From Lactarius indigo (taxonomy: Eukaryota; Basidiomycota; Agaricomycetes; Russulales; Russulaceae), in NCBI GenBank assembly GCA_025766275.1, contig JAFKAC010000093.1, positions 164,199-228,198 of the forward strand: a stretch of DNA of 64,000 bases, read 5' to 3'. Below are positions 33,601 through 44,999 of the stretch, piece after piece (the first letter of the stretch is position 1; each line of letters begins with the position of its first letter). A program made the translations under genes and the position numbers. Under the pieces are notes generated by a model. The model searched no databases. It had not been told where the DNA came from and saw only the letters and a program-made list of their open reading frames with translations.

Positions 33601-36050
33601 GGGTGTGTGCGGGTCCGGGACGAATACGATATCGAGAGAAGTCTCCGAGCGGAGATGTGAGGCGATCTGACATCAAGAACTCCTTCACGGAGAAATGTGA
33701 AAACTGGACAACCTGGCGGCCATAGCGGCGGCCATACTGCCTATCTTTGACGATGGCGACCAGACTCGAACATGTAGACAGCACAGCCTGTGTTTGATCG
33801 CCCAACCGCCAATCTGAACGATATTTCGGAATCCCTCCCTTGGCCGCATCAAACCCGAACGCAAGCAATTCTGCGAGTTCTTCAACACTAAGCGGACGGA
33901 CGGCCACCATAAGACACTGCAGCATGCGATGGGCGTGTCCCTGGTTTGCCTTGTTGATGTCCCGGAGTACGCGCGCATAGGTCTCATCCAAACTTTCGGG
34001 TAACTCGCGAAGTGTCTGGCGAATATTTGCTGGGAAACAGTGCCGCAGCACCTCCAACTGACAGTAGACCCATCGGAACCTGTATGAAAAAGATAAGGAC
34101 CCGTCGCTGAGAATGGGGGCGGATGCTCTCACATTCCGTCTGCTCTCTTAGTCAGCTCATTGACAACCAGCTGCTTCTCTTCGTCCCGCCAGCTCCGCAT
34201 ATTGCGGTCCGCGTAAACGACTGTGCTCACATAGTTGGAAATATCCCTTTTTTGTCCACTTTCGTCATGAAGTGAAACTGGACTATGAGGCAGTGGCTCA
34301 ATGGCCCTTTTGATATCGATCTCCGGGCGACTGGAAACGCAAATATGCAAGTTTCGAAGGTCTAGGCGGACAAGGTCCTCTAGAAGTTTAAGGACAACTT
34401 CACGTGGAGTTGGTATCCCGGAAGCGTTGGGACACTCGTCGAGTGCGTCAACAACGATATAAAGTGGCTGCAGTGCGGCGACTAGGAGCATTTCCCGAAG
34501 ACAAACCATCAACGCGTCTTTGCTGGGCTCTCGCGTACCCTTCCCATGTGTAGAATATATACGGGAGATTATCTTGCAGCACTGGGTTGAGTAGGCAGAG
34601 AGTTGAACAAGAAGAGAGGTGATAAAGTTGCGGAAGTCTTGTTTTTTGTCTTTATCCCGAAAGTCAAAGTAGAAAAATGCCAAGGCGGCTTGTCCGCCAT
34701 CGCGCAACGACATAAGGTATTTTATTATCGCAGAGCTTTGGTCATTATGAGCTTTTTTTATCGGCAACGAAAGTTAAGAAATGACAAACCAAAGGATGCT
34801 CTTCCCGGACCCCGCTGTGTAGATCGGAGACCATCAGGGTTTGAGCAGCCAAAGATAAAAGGAACATACGTTTTCCATGGATCCATAACAGAGAAGCGTT
34901 CTCTGTCCAGTACTTGAATTTCTCGTCTTGGAAAAACCATGCGGCCGTTCCCTCTTGGTGGGTCTCGCATGCGATATTGTAATTTGTGGACGGGTCCGGT
35001 GGAGAAAGCCATTTGTGGATGTCCTGTTCTATCTGCGTCCCTGGGGGAAATATTCGGTCTCTATAGCGGACACGATATGGGTAGGAGATGACGGACACTT
35101 TACTTCCTCTACATCGCGCTTTACTTCCTCCATATTCTGCTGTATAACCGCGTTGGCTTTGTCGGCATCTAGGTGGCGTTTAGTGTGCTATGGGTGATTA
35201 GTCGATAAGGCTGCGTACCATCTTTGGCCTCAGTAGCGACCTTCAGGATCTGAGCCGTAACCATTTGAAATTCTTCCTGTATTAGGCTATCGAGCCTCTT
35301 TAACGCGTCCTCGATATCTGTCCTCCCCAATAGTTTCCTGCCAAATATTCCTGGGGAAGCACGAGATCGGTGAATTGTAGAGCATATCTCACTGAGACCA
35401 CTCACTTGCTCGTCGTCGTTTCACTTCCTTCGTCGCGATGGAGAGGATAGAGAGCAGCTCGATCACGATCTTTACGAGCACCTCCGCCATTTCCGTGGTC
35501 AGCGAAATTTGATTATAAACCCCAAGGCGCTTGAAAAAGCTCTCGACGCGCTCAAAGAGGTCGATGATGGCACCATGGCTGGCTCTGACATCCTTCGCCG
35601 CCTATAAAATTCCATCGTTAGAGGGAGGATACCCACGAAAAAGAAGTGTGAGACACGGACAGCGAGAAGTACACCAATGCCGGTAAAGATCACTTTCGCG
35701 GGGGGGAACGCCTTCGCAAGTAAAATTAGAATTCACAGCACGAATTGGATTGATGATAGGCTAAGTACCAGGCTAACGCCGTCACCAAGTGCCCCGGAAA
35801 AGGTGTAGAGTACATGAACCAACGGATCGATCCACTTCATCAACTTCTCATCTCCAGATTGCTCGAACGCCTTGGCTTGATCCCGAAGTATGTTCAAGAC
35901 ACCATCGACGGACTCGCAGGTTTGCAGCTCGGCAACAAGCCAGTGTGCTAGAAGATCATCCCCGGTCTTCTTCTGATACTCGGCCAATGCGGCATCGAGC
36001 ATCGATTTGAAGATCGAGGATGGGGCAGCTGTTTGAGAAGGAGAAGACAT
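30690..36050 (-). pseudogene. Goodbye-NACHT-ankyrin STAND receptor (copy B), frameshifted before its last ankyrin block
   Basis: Paralogue of receptor A with the same exon plan: 36050-35769, 35711-35661, 35601-35406, 35350-35219, 35168-35097, 35040-34870, 34814-34790 (25-nt P-loop exon), 34735-34133, 34079-31625 and 31573-30690. Goodbye and NACHT motifs are intact (PGSGKS, FYFDFRD, LYIVVDALDEC, CVSSRPEID). Near 31895 one base is missing relative to copy A, so the frame closes at 31868. This gives a protein of about 1247 residues that lacks the rest of exon 9 and all of exon 10. The downstream frame stays open and the exon 10 splice sites are preserved, so the lesion is young. The truncated form keeps the N-terminal domain, the NTPase and about ten ankyrin repeats and might still be made; alternatively it is a sequencing error. 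Confidence 0.85.
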
Positions 36051-36639
36051 GGTGCTGTAGGATTGCTAAGGAGGATAGCAGACTGGCAATGGCTTGAGTA
36101 CGCAGCAAGTCAGACGAAGCACGAGGTTGCCTCGTGCCTTTTTCTTAGATGGGAAGATTCACGCCGCACCTCAAAAGAGTGAAAAAGATCCATTTTTACA
36201 ATTACTTCCGATTCTACAGTGTGACGAACCAGCCCATTGGAAAAGGAGAGTGGATATAAAATCAAAGGGTAAAACAACGAGGACGAAGCAATAGGAAAGC
36301 ATACGAAGAGGACCCTCCGACGACCAGCAAGCGGATGCGTATCGTATATCGGCAAGAAGCAACATATGGTAGTGATCCTGACCTACTATATTTCGAATCC
36401 GTCCTCTCTACTACCACGCGCGGAACTAGGATAAGTAATAAACACCTATACAACACAAAACAAAAAAGAAGAAAGTTGGGAGAAGTTGGGAGAGGACGAA
36501 GGAGAGAACACTTTGGGGTCAATGGGATGAGTACGGGGGTAACATAATTGCGTCCGAGGCTTGCGCACACAACTGTAAAATGAAGCGAGCAATAACAAAT
36601 GATCTGATCAAACCAAAAAAAAAAGCCCAGCTTTCTATC
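36051..36639. promoter_or_regulatory. Receptor B promoter and upstream intergenic region
   Basis: Near-identical to 26268-26813. Holds the receptor B promoter and the 3' end of the DUF6593-like gene; no gene seen. Confidence 0.5.
36119..36137. promoter_or_regulatory. Perfect palindrome upstream of receptor B
   Basis: GCACGAGG-TTG-CCTCGTGC, the counterpart of the palindrome at 26333-26351. Arms are unchanged and only the loop differs. Confidence 0.4.
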
Positions 36640-38647
36640 TTATCGTTCACCGCCGATGACAGGGTCCCCGTTCACCCGCAGCGGTGACCTCGTCATGTCA
36701 ATCGCGGTGTATGCGGGCGGCAAATCGAACGGGTCCCCATCAGCAGAAGTCAAGCCCGGTCTCGACTGGGCAACTCTGATGCCTGCGCTCCTGGCGCTCA
36801 ACACACCCGACCCGTGCGAGATATTGGTCGTCCGGATGCTCAGAGATCGGCCCACACCTGCGCGTTCGGCCAGGTCCCGGGCCGAAGCCGGTATAGGGAA
36901 TGGATCGTGGGTGTTCGCAGAGTAATTTGGTGGCAATTTGATAGGTGAATTGTAGTTGTGTTGCGACTCAGGAAATGAGGAGACACTTCGGAGATGAGTG
37001 TAGGATCGTGATCGTGGCGGAAGTGGGTGATATGGTGTCGAAGAGCCCGGCCCGGGGTCCGGGGATGCAGGACTGGAATGGCTCGGCATAATGGGTAACG
37101 GGGGAATCGGCGGTTTTGCTGACAATGGGGTCGGAGGGACGGGAAGTGAACGTGAGTGTATACTCGAAGTTGGTGATGCGGGAGTACGACGTGAAGGTAC
37201 AGAGACCGGGCTTATAGGCGAGGGTCGGTCCTGTAGGGAAGTATGCGCAGATGCAGGGAGCGGTGGGAGTGGTGGTGGTTCGTCCTGTGAGGCTCGTCTG
37301 TGTGACGTCGAAGGCGGCCCACGGGTATAGGAGTATCCTTGAGAAGGCGGTAATCGTGGCAGCTCGCGAGCTCTTCGATTCGGTTGCTGAGAAGAAAGGG
37401 CATGAGACACAAGCGACAGCGACGATCCCGAATGTGTCGCGTATACCCCTTGCCCGGACATATATGCTGAGTGTTGCACCGCCGCGTGATTATCGGTGTG
37501 GGATGACAATCGGCTTGTCGCCCTGGACGAACCCTCGCTTGCTGGGACACCATCAATGCTCTCCGCATAGTGTGAATGGTTGTCGTCCTTAGCGCGAGTT
37601 GGTATGCTCGAACGCCATCGATCGATCTCCGGAATGGCTTCTGAAGTGTGTAGGAAGGTTGTGGCATCAGGTATTCCAGATGAGAGGGAGCTAGAGGAAG
37701 GGAGGCCGTTTGATGATAGTACCCCCAGGGACGAGTCAGAGGGATTCCCATCGTCAAGGAAAGAATCTGATGGGCTAGTGCGCGTCACGTTCATCCACTC
37801 CTCACTAGGTGTCACCAGTAGCATGGCTGTCACGAGTAAAAAATCTAGGAGACTGAGGGGGAGACCGTTGTGCATGCGCTGGGGCTTGCTGGAGCCCAGG
37901 CGAAAAAGAGGATCCAAGATTTTTAATTGTGGGGGTGCTCGTTGCATTGCCGGTTCTAAGACGGCAACAGGGCCCTTAACTGTTTCTGTCGTGCACTATA
38001 GAGAGAGCGATGTGAGGGTGAATGTACGTGTATCCTCTAATCACGTACGGCGTAATGCACCCCAGAGCGCTTCCATCTCAAGCTATGCCGGTGGTGAGGG
38101 ATGTAAAATTTGCGATAGCTAGGACGGTGCGAAGAGATCGAATCGGTTGTATTGTTGGAGAACAGGGATGTACTCACCTGGAGAGAGACCCATAGGAATA
38201 TCCCAGGAATTCGTCCGCGGGCTTCCAATGACCCTTGCCAAATACAACCTCGACGCCTGTGAGATCCTTGTTTTTACGAAACGACGACTTCTGAAAGTTT
38301 GTTGGCCAGCGAACGCGAGAGACGTTGACGAAGCCTTTCGGATCAGACCTGCGAACTTTGGTGATATTGTCGTCGGTATCGATAACGTAGAGGGGATTTT
38401 CAGATGAACCATCGTGAACGACTGAATCTAGAAACGACGGGGATGATAAACGGAGGGTCATCAATGGACTGGTTGACGACTGCGAGGAGGCGGCAGGGTC
38501 TGGTGATTTGAGGCGACGAAGTACAGATGACGTCGAAGACGCGGACGCGGAGGACTTTAACCGGCCAGCCAAGGAGGGTGTGAAGGAGGTGCCAGCCTGA
38601 AACTGTGACTTGTCTCTGTCCCACGTCGGTAGAGAAAGCTTGACCAT
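36640..38647 (-). CDS. DUF6593-like protein with Pro/Ser-rich tail and PPAY motif (intact copy B)
   Basis: Three exons in consistent phase: 38647-38178, 38118-38049 and 37995-36640, giving 631 residues. Introns have GTGAGT and GTACGT donors. Residues ~75-200 fit the basidiomycete DUF6593 pattern: LYVIDTDDN, then KVRRSDPKGFVNVSRVRWP, VVFGKGHWKPADEFLG, RKFYIPHHRHSLRWKR, GPVAVLEP and a hydrophobic LLDFLLVTAMLLV that ends the domain. The remaining ~370 residues are a disordered Ser/Pro-rich tail with PxxP runs and a near-terminal LPPAYTAIDM, a PY motif of the kind bound by WW domains of Rsp5-type ligases. The function is unknown. It lies 590 bp upstream of receptor B, same strand, and was duplicated together with it. 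The assignment to DUF6593 is from remembered pattern. Confidence 0.75.
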
Positions 38648-40766
38648 CGCAAAGAAAGGGAAAGGAAGGAAGGAAAAGAAGGAAAAGAGAAAGAAACAGG
38701 TGAGCGCGGATGAACCGAAGTTGCGGGTGTGTGTCAATTCAATCCAAATTATGTAATTCAACATGATTTCTCGTTCGCGGTCCAACCAACAGAGCCCTCT
38801 GTATCCTTTCGTCATGTACGTAGGTAGGCTGTGCTGGCGGTCCAGGCCCGCTGCCCCACCCGAAGAGAACTTGTCAATGATGAGTCCGGGGACAGCGCAC
38901 CTACCCCAGTCGCTCGAAGGAGGTATTCTTCCTCGTCTTGTTCCCCATCAACATCTTCATTGACGCAGACGTCGCATCGTGTTCACTCGGGTCGGGCGTC
39001 CTGTACCTCCGCTGTCGCCATCACCCACCAGCACAGCCACAACTCCTTCATCCCTTGAGAAACGGAAGCCCCAACCACCCTCATCCCTCCGCACAAGGGC
39101 TTTTGAGAATCGCTCGGATTTGTGCGCGACTGTGGAATGTGACCGAGGCTTAACCTTACATTTGGGTCCAAAGTTACGTCCTTCCATCCCTCCATAGGCG
39201 CCGGTGATATGGGGTCATACAAAAAAGGACAAAGGCGCAATGTATGTGCTATCCGGGCCGACGAGACCGTGTATATGCCCGCCCGCCCAATGACCTCCGT
39301 TTTCCGTAACGGGGCAAGGACGTGAACGACAGTCCGGGGTTATGTGGCGTACTGGTCAGACTTGAGGTCGGGTCGGGGACGGTACACGTGAAAGCATGTC
39401 TGGTGATGTAAGTGACACCCTCGAAACCACATTGGAGACGGGGCGGAGCGACTTCGGATCTGGGGACGCCAGGCCCCGCGAACCATGTGAACCATGCGTA
39501 GGTTTCGATATGGGGAAACTTAACTTCTCAGGCTATAGAAGCGGGCCGCCTCCCTGCGGTCACGACTAGCGATGAAAAGGAGCGTGAAGATTTAATGGAA
39601 GAAGGTAACGATGTAATGTTCAGAGGATTCAGATTTATGTGTAGCCATGAATTGTCCGCTTCACCCTCGCAACTACAGTACGCCTCGGTCCGCTTATGTC
39701 TTGGTCAGGAAGACCCGCGGGTGGCGTCCCGTGCTTCGACCGTATCTAAGCTCTGATGAACCCGCCGTTGTGTTTCTATCCCTGTTCTGTCCAACGCCGC
39801 TCTCAAATTTGTTTCAACGTGACGCATCATAAATGCTCTCCCTCTCAGATGGGCTTGAGCCATTTCATTCCATAGGACCAGCTCGGTGACTTCCTGTAAT
39901 CATGCGCAACCGCTGACTCTCCGTTTCCTCCGTCCTTGACGTGGCCAGCCTGCTCTGTCCCTTCGCGACGCCCATCTCATCTTGGGATCACATGCGGATT
40001 GCTACACCTTATGCCTTGTAAGGGATACCCTTCTGCTAGGTTCGAAGCCATCAACTTTCCCCATACCTGTCATTTGACCACAACTAATCACCCCGTACTT
40101 ACCGCAAACCTGACAGGCCGCGATGCGGCCTAGTGAACCTCGGTGATAGACTGTTCTGATGTATATACGTGCTCGGCGCTCGGCGCTCTACTCGAGAAAG
40201 ATAGCTTTAACCAGTTCCCTCTGCTACTCCTGCTAAACATTTGTGTTCCCACGCGCATCCCTCTTATCTCGCTGATATCCATTCTCTTTGATGTGTCCTG
40301 ACACCTAAAAGGGTCGCCGACCTAATCCTAAAATGCCGACTTCACTGACTCCGTACACAGCATTTTTGATTCGCTAAAGCCTCCGAACGTTTGGTGATAT
40401 ATGTAGACTAGCACTCCAAATGTCGTATGTAGTGAATTCGCCATCACACTCGTGCTCTGTCACCGCAGAAAATAGTACGGCAGCTTTAACAGACGCAACC
40501 AATCGCAATAGCTCAACGTGATCATAAAATCTATAGGCCAACATCCAACATTCATCGAGACATTCATACAACAGTAAACGACTTCTTTTGATCTTGCATC
40601 GTTTTTGAACTGCACTGTGTGCCTCGAAAATTCTCCATATCCGCACAAGTGGCGTACGCACGTGGTGCCTCGTGTGATAAATACGTTTTGATCTTTACAC
40701 CATGTTGCTTATGTAATAATTCCCAGTCCTACCAGAGCTGGTGCGCAGCAGCCTACTGCAGCAGCC
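38648..40766. other. 2.1-kb intergenic region, no supported gene
   Basis: Between the DUF6593-like gene start and the thioesterase start. Only short ORFs on both strands without domains. It marks the right edge of the first tandem duplication (the unit does not begin a third time). Confidence 0.5.
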
Positions 40767-42014
40767 ATGTTATACCGCAACATATTGGCCCTTGCCTCAG
40801 TCACCATTGGGGCTCTTGCAAGGCCTACGCAAGATGTATTATCTTTTTCAAAGCCCCGGCCTCTCGTGATTTGGCACGGTCTCGGTGAGCCTCTACTTCT
40901 AAGCAACGGAGAGGGGGAAAGAAGCCTTAGACTGACTCGGCGTAAAGGTGACTCGTACGCCTCCGATGGCTTAGTGCAGTTCCAGTCATACATCGCCAAG
41001 GTTCACCCGGGGATATTCATACACTCGATATATATCGATCCGGATGCGAAGGAAGACCAACGGGCTACCTATGTGCGTTTTCTGCGCGCTTAGACCGCTG
41101 GTGTCTTCCTTCACTTATACCGACTGCCTCGAACAGTACGGAAATGTCGATGACCAGGTGGAGCTAGTCGCCGAGCAACTGAAAGCTGTTCCCGAGCTGA
41201 CAAAGGGATTCGACGCCATTGGCCTTTCGCAAGGTTCGTAAACGTGGGGCTGACCCCAAAATGGCCCCCAAAGGCACGTTGCGACGAAGGGGGTGGTTTC
41301 TGACGCGTTCTTTTTTTTTTTTGTGATACGGTATCGTCATCAGGCGGACAGTTCCTGCGCGCGTACGTCGAGCGACACAACGATCCGCCGATCCGCAATC
41401 TCATCACTTTTGGCTCGCAACACATGGGCATCGCCGGTATACCCGGGTGCGGGCCGTTCGACGTGTTCTGCCAGCTCGCGCGCAAAGCGGCGCGGGCAGG
41501 CGTGTACAACGGATGGGTACAGCAGAACATTGTGCAGGTACGCTCTCCCTTCCTCTTCTCTTCTCCCCTCCTCTTACGCACGTCCATCTCTGGCAAAAAG
41601 GCGCAATACTACCGCGACCCGGTGCAGCTGCCGACGTACCTCGCCGCGAACCACTTCCTCACCTCGATCAACAACGAGGTGCCCGAGACGCGGAACGTGA
41701 CGTATGCCACGCGACTCGCGAAGCTCAACACGCTCGTGCTCGTGCTCTTCGAGCGAGACCGTACCGTCGTGCCCAAGGAGAGCGCCTGGTTTGGATCGTA
41801 CGCGCCGCCGTCCGACTTGCAGGAAGACGATGAGGAGACCCTCGTGCCGATGCGTGAGCAGCCGCTCTACACCGAAGACTGGATTGGGCTGCGCACGCTC
41901 GACGAGCGTGGGCGCGTCGTGTTCGCGTCTTGCGATAGCGAGCACATGCATCTTCCCGCAGAGTGTTGGCAGCCGCTCGTGGAGAAGTACGTCGGCTCGC
42001 GGCGGCGCCTGTAG
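40767..42014 (+). CDS. ppt1: Palmitoyl-protein thioesterase 1 (lysosomal/vacuolar)
   Basis: Removes thioester-linked fatty acids from cysteines of proteins undergoing degradation. Five exons keep phase: 40767-40884, 40948-41072, 41137-41233, 41344-41537 and 41601-42014, giving 315 residues, close to the ~306 of animal PPT1. Residues 1-18 are a signal peptide (LALASVTIGALA). The alpha/beta-hydrolase shows LVIWHGLGD (oxyanion region), the nucleophile elbow GLSQGG with Ser112, the family motif FGSQHMGI, catalytic Asp231 in FERDRTVVP and His293 in SEHMH, all at positions matching the known enzyme. It converges on the orphan gene at 42202. A decayed copy is at 47010-47415. Confidence 0.93.
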
Positions 42015-42201
42015 ACACAGGCAACACCCCCCAATTTTCGTAGAACCGCTGTGTGTATTTGCGTTCCTCTGCTCTCAGTGTTTGCAACATGTTTTCTTTC
42101 GTATTAAGTTAGGACAACACTGAACTAACGACAGTATAGTAAGTGACGGGACGGCAAACGGATAGTTGTGATGTGTGCCGCTGGCTGAGAATGGGAATAC
42201 T

Positions 42202-44940
42202 TCAAGCTGAACCCTGAGACTGTGGACCGTAGAATGTCATGAGCGCCATACAGCCGAGCCACGTGACCTCGACTGCAGCGCGACCAATAGCGGTGAGAGG
42301 TCGCTCGACCACCGGCTCCGCTGTTTCCATAGCTGGCTCGTTGTGAAGTTGAGCGGGCTCGGTGCGCGGCACGCACAACCCGAGCTTCTCAAGCGCCTCG
42401 GGAAAGAAGTCGATGGCACTGCCGTCGAGGCATGCGCCCATGACAAAGCCATCCGAGTGTACGTCTTGGAGCGATGTGGGTGGGATGCCGAGCTCCGCCT
42501 CCTCTAGCGAACCCGTCACCGAGAGTCCGTGGGCTGGGAGGCGAATTCCCGAGCCTTTCAGTTCCGAATGAGCGATAAGTTGCCCCATGATCTTGAAGCC
42601 GCTGCTGAGGTCGAACAGAGGAGTCGGGTGTTGCCGCTCTCGCTCGCCTTTTTGCAGACGAACCCATGGGCGTTTCTTAGCCCCGCCCTGTTCGTCGAAT
42701 GGGACGTAATATACGAGCAGATATAGGTTCTGTTCCTGATCCCTTGTCGTTTGCTGTCTCTGCTCGCTCACTGTGCTCGCGGGGTCCGTCTCATGGGGCC
42801 AGAGAGGGAGAAGCATGAACAGCGAGTCATCCGGTACTTGGGTGAGCACGTCCTTGTTCTTTCCCTTGCCCTTGCGGCCGACGCGCGCACCGCCTTTGAA
42901 GCGAGTCAGGGAGAGCATCCCTACGTCTTTGAATGATGACATGAGGTCTTGGATCGTTCTACTTCGTTCTCCTTGCTTAGAACGCGGAACCAACGTCATC
43001 CAAGGTGGATGGTTGGGATCCAGGCTGGATGAAAGGGTGCGCGGGATGCTGCTTCCAGTCGAACCAATACTGCGCGGAAACCAGCCGTGAGATCGCTCCG
43101 TGGCAGATCTGGGCACTTGTTCATTTTTGAGCAGATCGTTCGCGCGCTTATCCAAATTAGCGAAAGCCTCGGCGTGGGAAGCGCGTGAAACGGGATTCAC
43201 ATTTTCATTACCGCCATCTTCCTCAGCCTCGTCGTGGGGAGACAGCTGCCGCTGTGAGGTGGAGAACTTCTCCAAGGAGGACGTAACGGGGGCTGTAGAG
43301 GAAACGCTCTGCGACGTTGAGGTGGAAGAGGCGTCCGCTGTTATATCCGAAAGATCGAGCGAGTGCGAAACGTGCGATGGTGTGGTCCCTCTAGTACTCG
43401 AAGTTTGGTTTTGCCCTTCGGGCCTGCTTCGGTCGACGACGTGGTGGGGTGCAGGTGCCTCAGGCTGGGGCGAACTTGCTAACCAATCTTGCGGAGCGCT
43501 GCGGGGATAAATGGGGTTGCGCTCGCGGCGGGTGTCATGGCGATTATCCCCCTCTCCTAGCTTCATGGTACTCTTCGTGGTCGTGAGTTGCACCTGAACG
43601 CGCTTCCTGGCGAGGAGGATAATGTCGTGCGTCGACATAGCAGGGGTGTGAGTTCCCCTGGAACTTGTAGCCCGTGTGTTCTCTGTCATCGTACTATTGG
43701 GGGTCCTGCCAGAGAGGTATATTCTTGGGCTATAGTGACGAGAGATGGAGAAAGCAAGGGCCCTGGAGTGCCGGTGGACGACGGTCGTTGGACCACCTAA
43801 CACGTTCGTAGAGTCGGGGTCAACGTCGTGCTCTGCATTGAGACGCTGGTGATTCGGCTTGTTGGGATCAGCTACAAAAGATGGAACACAAAATACAGTT
43901 GTGTCAGCATGTGGCTACATAAGCAAGGCACTGAGATACACGCACAAGCTCGCAAGGTGGCTCGTTCGATGCGGATCTGCCCAATCTGGGAACAACGCCA
44001 AATATCCCAGTATCTTGGACTGCCATCGGGTCTACGGGAGGGATTGGAGACGCGCTCACGCTGGCGGATGAAGGACCACATATTGCGACGCAAGGCGTAG
44101 CCAGGGTCACCATGGCGGCGGTCGCTAGCAAATGAGTCGTCGAACGTCGCGGTACTAGGGCGGCGTGAACCCGTAGTGTCTTCGTCCTTGCCCTCTTCTT
44201 TTTCCTTTAATTTCCGCTTGTCCAGGCTCTCTAGGTCACCGACACTCATGATATTATCGAGGCCCATGCCTTGGCGCATATGCTCGCCCGAATCGTCTGT
44301 TGGTAAAATACCAGTGTTGTTGGCGGGCGGTAACGGAGGCTGCTGGTCTCTGCTGGGACTCGGGGCGGCGACGGATGCGTCCCCTTCGATGTCGTTGTAG
44401 CCCGGTTGGCGCACAGTGGTAGTAATGTCCTCGCACTGGGGCAGACTCGTCTGTGGCACGATATCACACACATTGGAGGAACGGTCACGCATAGAAGTCG
44501 TGCGAATGGCGATGCTGCTGCGTCGTATAGCTGCGAGAACCAGTTCGCGGGAGCCGGTTTCCAACACATCTAAGTCGTCGTAATCGTCACTGTCGACGTT
44601 AGTGACGTATATGGCAGAGCCGGTTTCTTGTCGACGCTTGCTAGGGTCGGCGACATACCAATCTGCATCCTGTCGTGTGCCGGGTCACGATCAGACTTGG
44701 CCACAAAATCGAAAGCGTACGTAGAACGGACCTGTTCCAGACCAAATAGGTACTGTGATGCATCGCCAGGAGCAATAACCTCGAGTTCAACGTCTGTGTC
44801 GAAATCAAAGTCAGAAGTGCCGTCAGATGCGATAGTCTCAGAGTCGCTGCTGTACGTCTCTGGGTTGGAGCGAGACGATGGTCCAGCAAAGTCATCAGAG
44901 CTAGGTCGATCGAGGGTGTGCCGGTTGGTAGGAAACGGAT
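42202..44940 (-). CDS. Orphan basidiomycete protein family Y, copy 1
   Basis: Exons read from the right: about 44915-44738 (acidic, Ser/Asp-rich), 44673-43946, and 43871-42202; the junction 43946/43871 restores the frame (RATLRAS-DPNK). Conserved features are YALRRNMWSFI, a WDIWRCSQIGQIRIERATL stretch, GGPTTVVHRHS, a long disordered middle, VPDDSLFMLLPLWPHETDP, LYLLVYYVPF, SGIRLPAHGLSVTG, EKLGLCVPRT, and a hydrophobic C-terminal AAVEVTWLGCMALMTFYG. I know this as a conserved Agaricomycete protein without an assigned function. The upstream exon boundary is unclear, and both this copy and copy 2 lack an obvious own start codon, so it may be the C-terminal half of one protein with gene X. Confidence 0.65.
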
Positions 44941-44999
44941 GTTTGGTAAGTATAAATGATTCGGGTTCGGAGCGGGTACTGACCGCTCAACTGTATTCA

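Noticed and set aside
38763..39240. Possible small gene in the region right of the DUF6593-like gene
   Set aside because: Several overlapping short ORFs on both strands, none with a recognisable motif or consistent splice pattern.
41293..42123. Long plus and minus ORFs in other frames over the thioesterase gene
   Set aside because: The exons are GC-rich, which leaves other frames open; the spliced thioesterase has all catalytic residues.
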